In this document: positions 12,501 to 23,181 of the stretch, piece after piece
Position numbering within the stretch: the first letter of the stretch is position 1
Layout: the number at the start of each line of letters is the position of its first letter
Assembly: GCA_036768485.1 (NCBI GenBank)
Contig: JAVLUZ010000154.1
Span: forward strand, 7,731,342 to 7,795,341
Direction: 5' to 3'
DNA: 64,000 nucleotides
Source of the DNA: Mermis nigrescens
Lineage: Eukaryota; Nematoda; Enoplea; Mermithida; Mermithidae
The notes under the pieces: model-generated
Told to the model about the DNA's origin: nothing
The model's database searches: none
What the model saw: the letters and a program-made list of their open reading frames with translations, nothing else
Program-made: the position numbers and the translations under genes

Positions 12501-15500
12501 AAAAAATTCGGAAAAAATTAGTATATGGCGCGAAGCGCCGAAAATGTAACGTTTTGGGCAAATAGGTGACCAAAAAAAGCTTCAATCAGCACGCCTTTTT
12601 TACGAATTCTTAGAAAAGTTTTGGAAACTTTGGAAAAATCGCGAATTCCGGAAGAAGAGGTTTAAAAAATTTCTGAGGAGGGGTTAAAACTTAACCCCCC
12701 CACCGCCCACCAAACCCCCGAGATCATGTATGGCAGAAAAGATGCTGTTTCAAGCATTTTAGCCATCTGCTGAAAGTACACACCATTTACCACTTTTTTT
12801 ACTAAATTTTGTGCGATTCATTCGATTTTTTCGGAACTCATTTTATTCCTACGTTCTAGAAGGATAGGGCGTAGTCTAAAACGCCAAGAAATGATGTTTT
12901 TGACGCTTATCCACTGTGATTGCGCCCTAAAAGAGGCTCTTTTGAAAAATTTTCCTGATTTCAGCCCAGAGTTACCATGCTATGCATGTCTAGTGATAAG
13001 AGAATTACTTATTTTTCCATACTTTTCAATACAGTCCTTGTGCTATGCAATATGTTATTTTACCTGGTTAACATTAAAATTAATTGCCGGTGCAGGAGTA
13101 ATGTAAAGGATTGTTTTATTGGTTTTAAAATCACTTTTTGTGTAAAATAATTTTAACGATCGCGTAAAATTTCACGACAATAAGTAAAGAATATCTAGTA
13201 AAAAAAGCCCAACACAATGATTAAGTAGTTTACACCTGCCACTCTTTCAGCAGCAGTCAAAATCTTTTTATTCCTCCCAGGACTTTAAGCAAAAAATCAT
13301 TCTTTATATTCCGTGTATAGAATTTTGAATCAAAAATATATAAAGTCCTGTAATCCAGTGGCGGATCCAGGATTTTCCTGAGGGGGAAGCGGTACGGATT
13401 TTCTTATGGGAGGGGGCGGTACCCCTAGGGGGGGGGGGGTGGGCGCCCTGACTTGGGCGGAAAAATTAGCCGTTTTAACCCGAAGAATCGCTAGAAATCG
13501 CTCAATAATCCTTAATGTTGCGCACTATTTTGGGCCACTGGGGCGGGGGCGGCCGCCACCCCGCCCCCTAAATCTCCCCTGCTGTAATCTATAAAATTTT
13601 CAGCTACCCATGGCCGAAGTCCATTTGTTGCATAGCATGCATATAACGGCTCAAAATTGGGGGGAAAGCTCAGCCATTTTTAGGAGGAAGGGGAAAAACT
13701 CCGATTTTCGGCCAAAAACGCCTAAAAACTGGCCAAAAAATTGATTTTTTCCAAAAAATCGGGGAGGGGGTCAAGAATTTTCTGGCGTTGGGGACATCCG
13801 ACTTTGGGTGGGGGGATTCCCTCCCCCACCTCCCTGTTACATGTATGGAAGAGGGTATTAATTTGATTATGCACTGCAATGCAACGCATAAAATGCTATC
13901 TACATATACGTCCGTAGGTATAGCTAAAATTTGAAATAATTGTAAAATAACTTTGATATTGTAAAAGTAATCCCGAAAATACAAAATATTCGGATATAAA
14001 AAAACCTGTGAAAATCTTTGTTTAACAAGGTAAAAAATCACCCGGATGATAACTGTAAGTGCTTTTCTTTTATAATCAGTTGGAATCAGGTTTTATTATC
14101 GCTATATGGTCAGCGCAAATTTCTCTTATTTCATTAATACTCAAGCTAAAGAGCAAATAGAAACACTTAAATAAATCGAATGACAATTTAAAAATAATAT
14201 ATGTATATAAATATTTATTACAACTAATGTTTATGTTATTTTTTCTGTTTGTTTTAATTTTATACATGAATGTATTTAGGTTTAAGTGTTTATTATGCTT
14301 GTTTATGTCTACTTTTTGTTTATGTTCGGGTTTACAAAACCTTACGTTTATGTTTGATTAGGTTTATGTTTGGAAAAGCTCCAACTCTTTATTTATTTGT
14401 ACCTATTTATGTATTATTTAAGTATCTCTTTTATTTATGTTTACATTTTATCTTTATTTACGCCCTGTTTAGTTTTAATCAATAAGTTGCCTCAAACGAA
14501 GTTGGAATAAAATGAAAAGTCCAAAGTTTCGATGAATTCTTATATTTTTTTATCGACTAAATTGGAAAAACGAGTCGAAATGCACCGAAAAAACATCACG
14601 AAATGCGCTTACTATATTACGTCATTAGAGCATTTTATGAACATTAGCTTATTTTGATCCTTTTTCGCGTTCGGCTTGCAAAAAAGGCCCGTGGCCTAAA
14701 TTTGCAGGTCCAGAATTTGGGGATTTTACCCCTTCCTCAAATCTAGACCTTCGGAACCTATGCAGGTATACATTACATATGTACAATAAATAAAGTAACA
14801 AATTATATACTTTTCAACTTTTTTAAATGTTTTATTTTTACATATTTTTAGTTCTATATTTAGATATTTTTCAAATCCTAATTTTTAGTTCCTCCATCCG
14901 CTACATACATGTGACAGGGGGATGGGGATCTCCAAAAAAGTAAGACCGTTCGTCCCACCCCTCCCCAAAGCCGGAAAATTTTTGACCCCCCGATGTTTGG
15001 AAAAAATCGAATTTTTTCAACCGTTTTTAGGCGTTTTTGGTCGTTTTTGACCACAAATTGGAGGTCATTTCACCCCCACTCTCTAAAAATGGCCGCTAGG
15101 ACACCCCTCCCTAGAAACGGCCGCTAGGACTTCCCCTAAAAATGGTCAGGACCATACATGATCTGGGGGGGGGGTTTCACCCCCGCAGAATCATTTTCAC
15201 CCCCCCCGCAAAAATTTTTCACCCCTCCCTAGAATTGGCGATTTTTCAAAAGTTTCCTGAAAATACCTGAAAATTGGTAGAAAAAGTGTCTTTTTAAGGG
15301 TTTTTGGCTATCGATTTGCTCAAAATCGCCAAATTTTCGGCGCTTCGCTCCATATATTCATGTTTTAAGCGATATATTGGTCAATTTATTCGACTTTTTT
15401 CGAAATTTGTTTCATGATTTCATGCTCTAGAAGGATAGAGTATCGTCAGAAACGCCAAAAAACCATGTTTTTCGACGCGTACCGGCCATTTTTGGGCCCA

Positions 15501-18500
15501 AAAAAGGCACTTTAGGTTTTCATCCCCCCACAGGACCCTAAAAATAGCCGGGACCTCCGCCCTAGAAAAGCTGGCCAGAACCCCCTAAAAATGGCCGGGA
15601 CCCCTTCCCCCCAAAAAAATGGCCGGGACTCCCTCCCCCTGAAAGTGGCCGGGACTCCTCCCTGAAAGTGGCCGGGACCCCCCCCTAAAAATGGCCGGGA
15701 ACCCCCCTAAAAATGGCCGGGACCCTCCCCCAAATTTCGAGCCGTTACATGTATGATTCGCTAACCTGCTCTTGGATGCTGGCAAATTGCCATCATCCTC
15801 AGGTCTATTCATTATAATGTGCGGCTTCCGTTTAGAATTTTCCTGATTCAACCGCTCCATGCTTCGTTGTAAATCGCGCATACGATAATAGGTTCGAAAA
15901 CTAGCCGACATCTCATTCTAATACATAATTCAAATTTTTAGTCACTCGAAATGAATTTATAAAAAATTAAATTGAAACTATTTAAAAATTTAAAAAAATT
16001 CAAATTAACTAGAAATAATTCAAATCATCATGATTTTATTATTCATTAGTGCCAATAATGGTCGAGATAAATTAATATACATAAACGACTTTCGTTAATA
16101 TAATAAAAAAAAATTTTAAAAAAAATTAAGCATTAGGACGAAAGTCAACATTTTTTGTCAAAAAAAGATCAGTTTTCATCAAGAAGAGAATTTCAGAAGG
16201 AGTTGGATGACTTAAAATGACGAATTCAACTTTTTCTATACAAAAAAATATAGAAAGGCTCAATTTTTATCAAAAAAAATCGAAAAACTCCGAAATTCGG
16301 ACCGAAAATCTTCAAAAAATAAAATGCGCAAGAAAAGCGAATCATCATGCAAAAATGCTTCAAAATCACGAGTCGAGAATAAAAATGGAAAAAAGTCGCA
16401 ATTGAAAAATTTGACTTCTTTATCATTTCATTTTTTGAAAATTTTGACTTCTTTATCATTTCCTCTATGAAAATTTTACGCAACTTATATGTAGATAACA
16501 CCTACAGAACAGGAAATAATCAAGTCGACTAAAAAAGGCAGGAAAAAATTTGATATTTTCACTCAAATATTTCCCTGAAAAATTAAGCAGAAAATGTTTC
16601 ATTATCTCGTATTACAACGGTTCAAAATTTTTGGGTGGGCGTAGTCAGCCAATTTTCGGAAGTGGCCTTCAATTTTTTTGTCAAAAATGGCAAAGAGCAC
16701 CTAAAAAATGCGTTTAAAATGCAAGTTTTTCCCAAAACTCGGCGAGGAAGGGGAGTAACTATCAAGTCTTGAGGGTATTTACGGACGCCCTAACTTCAAG
16801 GGTTGACTACACCCTCAGCGAAGGAGATGAGGTTTTTAAATATTACATTTTTTAATTCTGCGTTTTTCAAATTTTTTGGAATTTTCTAAAGTTTTCAATT
16901 TTTGAATTTTTTAGGATTTTTTTCTTAATTTTGAACTTCAATTTTTTTTCAAATTTTACAACCCTAGGGTTTCGACGACCGGAATCAAAAAAAACTACGG
17001 CTAAATCCCAGAATTCACGCATGACATTAGTCCTTCACCCCTGCACATACATATGTACGTGTAACGACTCGAAATTTCGGGTGGGGCCATACATTATCTC
17101 TGAAGGGGGGTTAGGGGAGTTTTCACCCCCTCCCAGGAAAATTTTCACCCCCTCGCTAAAATTTTTTAAGCCCCCTATCCGGAATTGGCAATTTTTTTGA
17201 AAGTTCCCTGATATTTTGTAGAAAAGATGCTTTTTTAAGCGTGTTTAGCAGTCTACGTATTTGCTCAAAAGTGCCAAATTTTTGGGCTTTGCGGCATTAT
17301 ACTGATGTTTTGACTATATTTTGTTCAATTTGTTACGACTTTTTCTGATTTTTTCAAAATTTTCTTATCTTTTTATGCTCTAGAAGAGAGCATCATCAGA
17401 AACGCCGAAAACAATGTTTTTGACGCGTAACTACCATTTTTGGACCCGAAAACGGCACTTTATAATTTCAGCAACCCCGAGTCCCCAAATTCGCATGCAT
17501 GTACATGTACGGTGGGGCCTGGCCATTTTTAGGGGGAAGGTGGTAAACGATCTCCAATCTTCCGCCAAAAACAGTCAAAAAACACTTTAAAACGGCCAAA
17601 AATTCTACGTTTAGGAAAATCGAGGAGGGGGTCAAAAATTTTACGCCTTCAGTCGACAGGCTGACAACCATAGGTGGGCTTTATCAAAATTCTGGGGGAG
17701 GGGGTGCAAGATTTTACAAAGGTCAAAAAATGGCCTCAAAAATGGTGGACGGGCGAAAAAACACCATTTTTCAACGTTTCTCATTGAGCCCTATCCATTG
17801 GCATCAAAAAATTGCGAAAAAAACCAAAAACAATTCTCAAAAATTGAATTCTGGGGGTATTTTGATTTCTAAGGGGTATTTTGGTTTCTCGGGGGGTGCA
17901 TACCCCCCGAATCTCCCTCTCCACGCCCAGGTGTGGTGACAACCATAGGTGGGTGGCACCAAAATCCTGGAGGGTGCAAGATTATTCAAAGGTCAAAAAA
18001 TGGCCTTAAAGATGGTGGTTTGGCGAAAAAACACAATTTTTCAACGTTTCTCATCGAGCACTATCCATTGGCATCAAAAAATTGCGCAAAAAATAAGAAA
18101 AATTCAAAAATTGAATTTCGATGGGTATTTTGGTTTCTGGGGATGGGTTGGGGTATTTTGGATTTCCGGGGGGAGGGTTGCATACCCACCCCCACGCCCA
18201 AGTAAGGTGACAACCAATTGAGGGTGGGGGATCCCCCATCCCTCAGTTACATGTATGGCCCTGCACATACGTGAATTTCTGAAGCAAACGCATAATTAAA
18301 TATGAAAAAAAGAAACGAGAAAAAGAGATAAAAATAAAACGAAAAAACTAACCTGGCGTCGTTCATGCTCCAGCAACTGATGCGAAAAATCGCGCGATTC
18401 GTGCGTGACGTCAGCGATGCGAAATTTGTCTACTAACGCATTCTTTCGATTCGAAGCTTGTTCGCAATCTCGTTGCGACGGCTCCAGCGACGTAGCGTCG

Positions 18501-19778
18501 ATCGATCTCGAAAAATATTTTAAAAATGAAAATAATAAAAATGAATATAAAATTTAAAAAATTTAAATGAAAAATATTTGAAAAAATATTTTAAAAATAT
18601 TTTTAAAAAAAGATGAGCGGATGCAGGCGTGTAGAGCGACTGGACAAGGATAGGGTAAAAAATCTTAGTCTGTGCGGGGAAGGCAAATGACCGACGTTGG
18701 GTGAGGGCATATACATCTTCTTATAGAGCAAATGTCACCATACCTGGGCGTGGGGGGTTTGGGGGTATGCACCCCCAGAAACCAAAATACCCCCCCCAAA
18801 AAAAATACCTCCACCAGAATTCAATTTTTGAGAATTGCTTTTGTTTTTTCGGAATTTTTTGATGCAAATGGATAGTGCTCGATGAGAAACATTGAAAAAT
18901 GGTGTTTTTCTCTATACCACCATTTTTAAGGCCATTTTTTGACTTTGAAAAACCTTGCACCCCCCGGAATTTCGGTGCCGCGCACTTATGGTCACCCTGC
19001 CTTCCAGAACTTTCTCATTCTCCCAGAAATCACTATTTTTCAGAAGAAAAATTTCGTAGAAAATATGCTGTTTTGAGCGAAAGTAAAAAAAAATTCACTC
19101 ATTTTTGACCACATTTTTTATGTTTTAACGCTTCAGAAGGAGAGGACATCATCAGTAACGCCGAAAAATTAGTGTTTTGACGCTTATCCACCTTTTTTGA
19201 ACCCGAAAAAGTCACTTTTAAATTCGGCCCCTTCATCGAAGAATTCCCATCCACACTGTGCGTGTCTGAATGAGGAATCCCCATCCCTTGTTGCATTATA
19301 CGTACATAAGTGGAAGCATACATGTAACGGCTCAAAATTGGGGAAGGGGGTCACGGCCATTTTTGGGGGGATGACCTCAAATTTTAGGACAAAAAAGGCA
19401 AAAAAACACGTTAAAACGGCTAAAAAAATTGCTTTTTTTCTAGAAATGGAGATATCAAAAAATTTTTGTGGCATCGGGGGATGGGAGCACCGCCGACTTT
19501 GAATAAGGGGGAATCCCCTACCCCCCTCCCCAATGCATGTACGAATCGAAGCCTCGTTTGAAATCGATCCACACCAAAAAAATCACTCTAAAAACGCTTT
19601 ATAGAGAAACTTTTTATTCCTCCCGGCGCATTTCGAGAAAAATTAGCTCGTTCATCAAACTCATTCAGATGCACTTTTCTGTTTGCAACAAAGCGTAAAG
19701 CTCAAGATACATTTTTATGCGAGATCAGTAACAGAAATTGATGATGAACCTAAAAAGTAACTAAAGTAAGATAAATAA

Positions 19779-19817
<39 letters not shown>

Positions 19818-21188
19818 AGGAACAATGAACAATAAATAAAATATTAAAAATAAAATGAATAAAATTTAAATAGAATAAATTAATGTAAAAGTAACAAATA
19901 TAAAAAATATTAAGAAAAATTATAATAAAATCAAAATAAATAAAATAAAATATATTAAGAAAGAAAGGAAAATCAAGTACGATGTGTAAACAATTGTAAA
20001 AAGAAGAAACAGGTTTAGCTTACCCATTCCACCTCAGAGCGTCGCATGATCTGCGTTGAAGCAGCTCTTCTTTAGTGCGCGGCGAATCTAAGGCTGCTCG
20101 TGATTAATTAATTATTAATTGCTTAATTATTCGATAATATAAAATGAAAACAATAATAGTATCAAGAATAAAATAATAATGATTATTATAGTAATGATAA
20201 TAATGATAACAATAATAATAATAAAAGAATTGACTGATCATGAAAGAATAGTTTCGAAAAATGAGCTTGCTAAGCGAGAGTTGTAAACTAAGAGGAGCTT
20301 AAAGTTTAAACCTACCATTAAATTATAAAGATAATAATAAAAGATTTAAAGCTTTAAGAAAAAGAAAAATGTGGTAGATTAAAATAATTTAGAGGATATG
20401 ATGAGACATTATTGTTGAGAATGGGACGATCACGTGCTATGTATAATGACTCCTCGATTAAAAGATCAAAAGAGTTGGATGCTCGACTGATAACCTTGAA
20501 GCAATCTGATGTATTTAAATGATTGCTATTTGAGATATGTTTGTGAATAGCAGATAAACTATCACCCTGAATTGGCTTTCCTGTAGCAAATGAGATGCCA
20601 GTATGCTCTACCATTCTACTCCCAAAATGTCGACGAGTTTCACCGATGTAACTAGCCATAGAGCCAGAACACGTCATGTTCTGGCTGTATGGCTAGTTAC
20701 ATTGGCGAAGCTCGCCGACATTTTGGGAGTAGAAATTGCTGAGCATACTGGCTCATTTGCTACAGAACAATTCGGGGTGATAGTTTATCTGTATTCACAA
20801 GCATATCTCAAATAGCAATCATCCAATTACATAAGATTGCTTCAAGGTATCAGTCGAGCATCCAACTCTTTTGATGGAGTCATTATACATAGCACGTGAT
20901 CGTCCCATTCTCAACAATAATGTCTCATCATCATAAATTTAATTTGGTACCACATTTTTCTTTTCTCTAAAGCTAAATATTTCATTATTATCTTTATAAT
21001 TTAATAGTAGGTTTAAACTTTAAGCTCCTCTTAGTTTACAACTCTCGCTTAGCAAGCTCATATTTCAAAAATAAAAGAATTATTGTAATTATTATAGTAA
21101 TGATAATAATGATAACAATAATAATAATAATAAGAATAAGAATAGAATAATATTGATAATTCAAAAAATAATTATAATATTAATAATG

Positions 21189-21226
<38 letters not shown>

Positions 21227-23181
21227 TTAATAATAATAATAATTAGACTTAATGAACTAGTGGAGGAATGATTATGGTTAGGTCACTCTTAATGTTTACT
21301 ATTTTTTTACTATGTTTAATAATGAAGACCACCGAATAACTTCAGAATTTGGAAACAAAGGAATCAAGTTTGATACTGTAACGATTAATATAAGGACAAA
21401 AACAATTTTCTTGATTAATTGCCTACTCGGCTATAATTAATAAATATTATCGTGTGAGTGCGAATGAATTAAGAAGGTGAAAAATAAGAAAATGGGCAAT
21501 AATTTATTGTTACATCAATTAAATTTAGCTTATTTACATTTATTGATCGTATTTTATTTTCTCTTCCAATGCCTAGACTTATTTATTTGTTTATTTATAC
21601 ATTTAATTTATTCAGTCATCAGCTTGAAGCAAAAATTCGTTTTTCCAGAAATTTTGAGCTTTTAAATTATACCGACACAATTTCAGAACAGTTTACATTT
21701 TATAGATAAAATGTTGCACTTATCAAAAAAAAGAACAGAAAAACTTTCATCCAGAATTCAGGAGACATTATTACAATTGTGTGCCCACAAATCATGTAGA
21801 AAATGTTGAAAACTATTAAAATCGCTCAACAGTGCCTGTCTCTCTGATTAATCATCAGTGATAATATCACTCACGCATACATGATCATGGAAGGTTTGAG
21901 GGGTCAGAAAATTTTTCACCCCATCAACAGAATTTGCGATTTTTCAAAAGTTACGAAAATTTTCTGGAAATTCGCAGAAAATGTGATTTTTGAGCGTTTT
22001 TACTTAGCTATTAGCTCAAAAGTGTCAAATTTTCGGCGCTTAGCGCCATATACTCATGTTTTAACCACACTTTTTTGTATTTGAAAAAGATTTTTCCCGA
22101 TGTACAGAGACTTCTCAGGACCGTCTTTGTATATATACATGTACGAATATTTTTTGGGAAGACGAAAATTGCGAAAAGGTCTAAAAATTCGTAAAAATTT
22201 TCGGCGCTTCGCGCGGAAATGAGTGTGTTCTGTAGACATTGCATTTCGAAAAAGAAAAATTTCAAATTTTTCGGCGCTGCGCGCCGTTTTAAGACGATTA
22301 TTAGTAATTAATGCCCTCAGAGACCCAGAAATTAGCTAAAATACACTACCAAAGGTCGAAAAAATCTGTTTTTACCACACTAAATCGCTGCTGTACTATA
22401 TTATAGTACCCAAAAATTTATGCGTACAAAATGTACAAAGACTTTTGGGAAGCATCTATGTAAATGTACAAACGGACCTTGTTAAAGAAAACACTGGTTT
22501 TAACTTTTAACTGTATTTTGTTCAATTAATTAGACTTTTTTAGATTTTTCCCGAAATTTTTTCACTTTTTATGCTCTAGAAAGATAGAGTATCGTGAGAA
22601 ACGCCTAAAAACGATGTTTTTGACGCGTACCCACGATTTAAAAGCTAAAAAAGGCAATTCAGAATTTCACTCCTTCCCCGGAATACCCATGCACGTCTGC
22701 TCTTATATCCAATGCGCATAAGTTGGGGGAATTTTCATCCAAAGTCCGTTGCACGTCCACCCCTTTAGAAATTAACATATTTACCCCTTTTCAGTTTCAG
22801 AAAAAAATCAGCATTTCCCAGCTGTTTCACGGATTTCTCTGCAGTTTTAGATCGATATTAGGAAATAAGAACTTTAAATTTAGAAAAAATAGCCGATGTC
22901 CCAATCTTTGGAATATATGCTTAAGGCTTAGCCACCTAGGTAATTTGCTGGTCCGCTGCGAGCCATTACGATTAATTTTATGCGCGATTCGTCCGATACG
23001 TCGTAGTATCGGATTTGTTCGAAATCACACATTTCCTTCTCTCGATAAACCAAACCTTGTCGAGAAACTGGAATATTTTCCGTCCGCCAAATTTTATTCT
23101 TCAACTCTCCGATCGTTTGGATCGGATCGACGTCATACTCGATAGTGCCTCCCGTAATTTTTTCGATAAGTAATATCATAA
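6246..23181 (-). CDS. ZFAND4: ZFAND4-like protein (ubiquitin-like domain plus C-terminal AN1 zinc finger)
   Basis: Seven-exon model on the minus strand: 23181-22936, 20093-20024, 18506-18353, 15917-15766, 12102-11406, about 9035-8374 and 6599-6246, giving roughly 775 residues, close to vertebrate ZFAND4. Exon 1 encodes a ubiquitin-like fold (ILLIEKITGGTIEYDV, then ELKNKI, then IKLIVMARSGP), matching the start of ZFAND4 after its short N-terminal leader. The last exon carries an AN1-type finger (CNSCG, CRCGKTLCARH). The middle is acidic, Ser/Thr-rich and low complexity. Reading phases agree at every junction except the acceptor near 9.04 kb. A bare CAG lies 2 bp before the ATG, so a further 5' exon outside the model is likely. 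The family binds or mimics ubiquitin in the cytosol; its exact role is not well established. Introns are full of MITEs. Confidence 0.85.
6650..6995 (+). mobile_element. Family B repeat, copy 1
   Basis: Lies downstream of the ZFAND4-like stop codon. It shares the order: G/C-run end, AAATTTTCG then a GGCGC block followed by CATATACTCATTTT, GCATCATCAGAAA, then TTTTTGACACGT, with the copies near 15.3, 17.3, 43.7 and 61.2 kb. Borders are approximate. Confidence 0.55.
7009..7230 (+). mobile_element. Family A MITE, copy 4
   Basis: Plus copy starting ATAGGCAGCACC. Flanks GCAACGACC (7000-7008) and GTAACGACC (7231-7239) match at 8 of 9 bases. Confidence 0.8.
7420..8290. other. AT-rich intron/intergenic DNA with a partial repeat
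   Basis: Very AT-rich. At about 7920-8055 there is a diverged repeat (CATGGGGGTTGGAGGG to CTGCTGCCCATGTAAGG) related to those near 55.1 and 57.8 kb. No exon is recognised. Confidence 0.45.
8374..9035 (-). CDS. ZFAND4: ZFAND4-like exon, acidic and Ser/Ala/Thr-rich
   Basis: Long GC-rich frame running from SPQPRLVRRSSQQ through DNDDDDQWEDG to DEPDVRRGRL. The donor is GTACGA at 8373 (phase 0, matching the AN1 exon); GTTAAT at 8364 is an alternative. The acceptor is unclear: CACAG at 9036-9038 gives phase 1, whereas phase 0 is needed; TTAG just above 9057 gives phase 0. A small exon may be missing. Codon use is strongly GC-biased, which opens long shadow frames on the plus strand. Confidence 0.7.
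9775..9940. mobile_element. Short fold-back remnant of a Penelope-like element
   Basis: Two inverted arms of about 65-70 bp. Both carry the end motif ATGAGCTTGC or AAGCTCAT next to GTTTACAACTCTCGCTTA, the same end that borders the larger palindrome at 20253-21070. No coding sequence remains, so this is an internally deleted relative. Confidence 0.6.
10105..11283. mobile_element. Harbinger-like non-autonomous transposon
   Basis: Terminal inverted repeats GGGCCGTATGACAGAAAGCG and, at the other end, GGGCCGTATGACAGAACGCG. They are flanked by CTA at 10102-10104 and 11284-11286. Subterminal regions are packed with GGAATA/TATTCC motifs. No transposase is recognised inside. The ends resemble the Harbinger-derived element at 39.7 kb (GGCCCGTATGCAGAAAG). 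The CTA duplication differs from the usual TWA target. Confidence 0.75.
11406..12102 (-). CDS. ZFAND4: ZFAND4-like long exon with 10-residue repeats
   Basis: Acceptor CCCCAG, donor TCTAAA|GTAAAT, phases 2 to 0. About 232 codons, Ser/Asp-rich. The centre holds about five tandem copies of a 10-residue unit of the type SKRDVSKFDQ, encoded by a 30-bp DNA repeat at roughly 11640-11800. Such a region is likely disordered. Confidence 0.8.
12190..12960. repeat. Composite of family B-type repeats inside an intron
   Basis: Holds the family features GGCGCGAAGCGCCG, AAACGCCAAGAAATGATG and CATGCTATGCATGTCTAG, in broken order. It probably consists of two nested or rearranged copies. No exon. Confidence 0.45.
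13356..13581. mobile_element. hAT-type MITE, copy 1
   Basis: Begins CAGTGGCGGATCCAGG and ends CCCCTAAATCTCCCCTG. It is flanked by a perfect 8-bp duplication CTGTAATC at 13348-13355 and 13582-13589, the size expected of hAT transposition. The same element recurs at 60.5 kb. Confidence 0.85.
13630..13862 (+). mobile_element. Family D repeat, copy 1
   Basis: Starts ATATAACGGCTCAAAATTGG and ends CCTGTTACATGTATGG. The outer bases are inverted (CATACATGTAAC type). The interior has CGGCCAAAAACGCC and a GGGGAGGGGGTCAA block shared with the copies near 15.0 and 19.4 kb. Confidence 0.55.
14040..14530. other. AT-rich intron DNA with GTTTATGTTT-rich tract
   Basis: From about 14230 to 14470 the sequence is a loose repetition of GTTTATG and TTTATTTA. 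No exon is recognised. Confidence 0.4.
14905..15130 (-). mobile_element. Family D repeat, copy 2
   Basis: Minus-oriented: begins CATACATGTGACAGGGGG, then the inverted GGCGTTTTTGGTCGTTTTTG block. The right part grades into short repeats of the type AAAATGGCCGGGAC. Confidence 0.5.
15165..15540 (+). mobile_element. Family B repeat, copy 2
   Basis: Good copy: CATACATGATCTGGGG end, TTTTCGGCGCTTCGCTCC, CATATATTCATG, TGCTCTAGAAGGATAGAG, AACGCCAAAAAACC, TTTTCGACGCGTACC. Borders are approximate. Confidence 0.6.
15585..15740. repeat. Short tandem repeat, AAAATGGCCGGGAC type
   Basis: About six degenerate copies of a 20-30 bp unit containing AAATGGCCGGGACCCCC. Immediately 3' of a ZFAND4-like exon donor, so it is intronic. 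Confidence 0.65.
15766..15917 (-). CDS. ZFAND4: ZFAND4-like exon, 152 bp
   Basis: Acceptor TATTAG, donor AG|GTTAGC, phases 0 to 2. It encodes NEMSASFRTYYRMRDLQRSM and on to NLPASKS, a likely short coiled coil. Beyond the donor the frame runs on into a repeat and should be ignored. Confidence 0.8.
17085..17490 (+). mobile_element. Family B repeat, copy 3
   Basis: Same block order as copy 2: CATACATTATCTCTGAAGGG end, AATTTTTGGGCTTTGCGGC, TGCTCTAGAAGAGAGCATC, AACGCCGAAAACAATG, TTTTTGACGCGTAAC. A family D-like fragment follows at about 17505-17655. Confidence 0.6.
17670..17935 (+). mobile_element. Family A MITE, copy 5
   Basis: Flanked by CTGACAACC (17661-17669) and GTGACAACC (17936-17944). The right duplication is shared with the next copy, so two elements sit head to tail with the target site between them. 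Confidence 0.85.
17945..18206 (+). mobile_element. Family A MITE, copy 6
   Basis: Starts ATAGGTGGGTGGCACC and ends CACGCCCAAGTAAG. Flanked on both sides by GTGACAACC (17936-17944 and 18207-18215), a perfect 9-bp repeat. Confidence 0.85.
18353..18506 (-). CDS. ZFAND4: ZFAND4-like exon, 154 bp
   Basis: Acceptor TTTTTCGAG, donor CAG|GTTAGT, phases 2 to 0. It encodes a charged segment (IDATSLEPSQRDCEQ to LLEHERRQ), probably helical. GC-richer than the surrounding intron. Confidence 0.75.
18740..18990 (-). mobile_element. Family A MITE, copy 7
   Basis: Minus copy from ATACCTGGGCGTGG to GCACTTATG. GTCACC is present at both borders, in slightly shifted register, so the duplication is imperfect. 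Confidence 0.75.
19315..19545 (+). mobile_element. Family D repeat, copy 3
   Basis: Starts CATACATGTAACGGCTC and ends CCCCAATGCATGTACG. The interior AACACGTTAAAACGGC and GATATCAAAAAATTTTTG resembles copy 1. A family B fragment lies immediately to its left (about 19050-19260). Confidence 0.55.
19771..19818. repeat. (AAAT)n microsatellite
   Basis: About eleven copies of AAAT/AATA with few interruptions, inside a ZFAND4-like intron. Confidence 0.9.
20024..20093 (-). CDS. ZFAND4: ZFAND4-like exon, 70 bp
   Basis: Between CAG and GG|GTAAGC. It reads LDSPRTKEELLQRR and on to RWNG, open only in the frame set by the previous exon. It begins in phase 1 and ends in phase 2, consistent with both neighbours. 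No domain is recognised. Confidence 0.65.
20253..21070. mobile_element. Fold-back (inverted pair) Penelope-like element
   Basis: An ~820-bp palindrome. The left arm (20253 to about 20665) encodes a GIY-YIG domain on the minus strand. The right arm is a decayed inverted copy joined at the N-terminal side of the domain, with its centre near 20670 (TAGCCATAGAGCC and TGTATGGCTAGTTAC). Both outer ends carry ATGAGCTTGCTAAGCGAGAG or its complement. A 43-bp AT-rich direct repeat flanks the whole unit (20182-20224 and 21088-21130). PLEs are known for 5' truncation, inverted pairs and variable target duplications. Confidence 0.75.
20354..20677 (-). pseudogene. GIY-YIG endonuclease fragment of a Penelope-like retroelement
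   Basis: The translation holds YIGETRRHFGSRMVEHTG, then AIHKHISNSNH, and a C-terminal ARDRPILNNNVSS. This is the pattern of the GIY-YIG nuclease at the C terminus of PLE polymerases. The catalytic Tyr, Arg and a later Glu are present. The reverse transcriptase that should precede it is absent, cut off by the palindrome centre. So it is an uninterrupted but truncated 107-residue remnant. Confidence 0.7.
21181..21243. repeat. (AAT)n microsatellite
   Basis: AATAAT run with a few interruptions, in the first ZFAND4-like intron, close to the Penelope-like palindrome. Confidence 0.85.
22085..22495 (+). mobile_element. Family E repeat, copy 1
   Basis: Bounded by near-palindromic CTTTGTATATATACATG and AAATGTACAAACGGACC motifs. 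The interior has AAGACGAAAATTGCG, CGGCGCTTCGCG and CACACTAAATCGCTG, in the same order as 53.63-54.02 kb and inverted near 26.1-26.8 kb. Flanked by family B pieces (21886-22080 and about 22500-22700). Confidence 0.55.
22936..23181 (-). CDS. ZFAND4: ZFAND4-like exon: ubiquitin-like domain
   Basis: The ATG is at 23179, two bases after a CAG acceptor, so it may be an internal methionine as in the vertebrate protein, where residues precede it. The translation has the beta-grasp spacing of ubiquitin. The likely donor is CTAG|GTGGCT (phase 1), which is weak. Confidence 0.85.

Noticed and set aside
17730..18221. Recurring peptide frames with HWHQKIAKK and NSGG motifs in a dozen places
   Set aside because: They are translations of family A MITE copies in varying frames. 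No copy keeps a long open frame, so conservation is of DNA, not protein.
22723..23145. 140-codon plus-strand frame opposite the ubiquitin-like exon
   Set aside because: Antisense shadow of a confident coding exon, with no domain or splice support.
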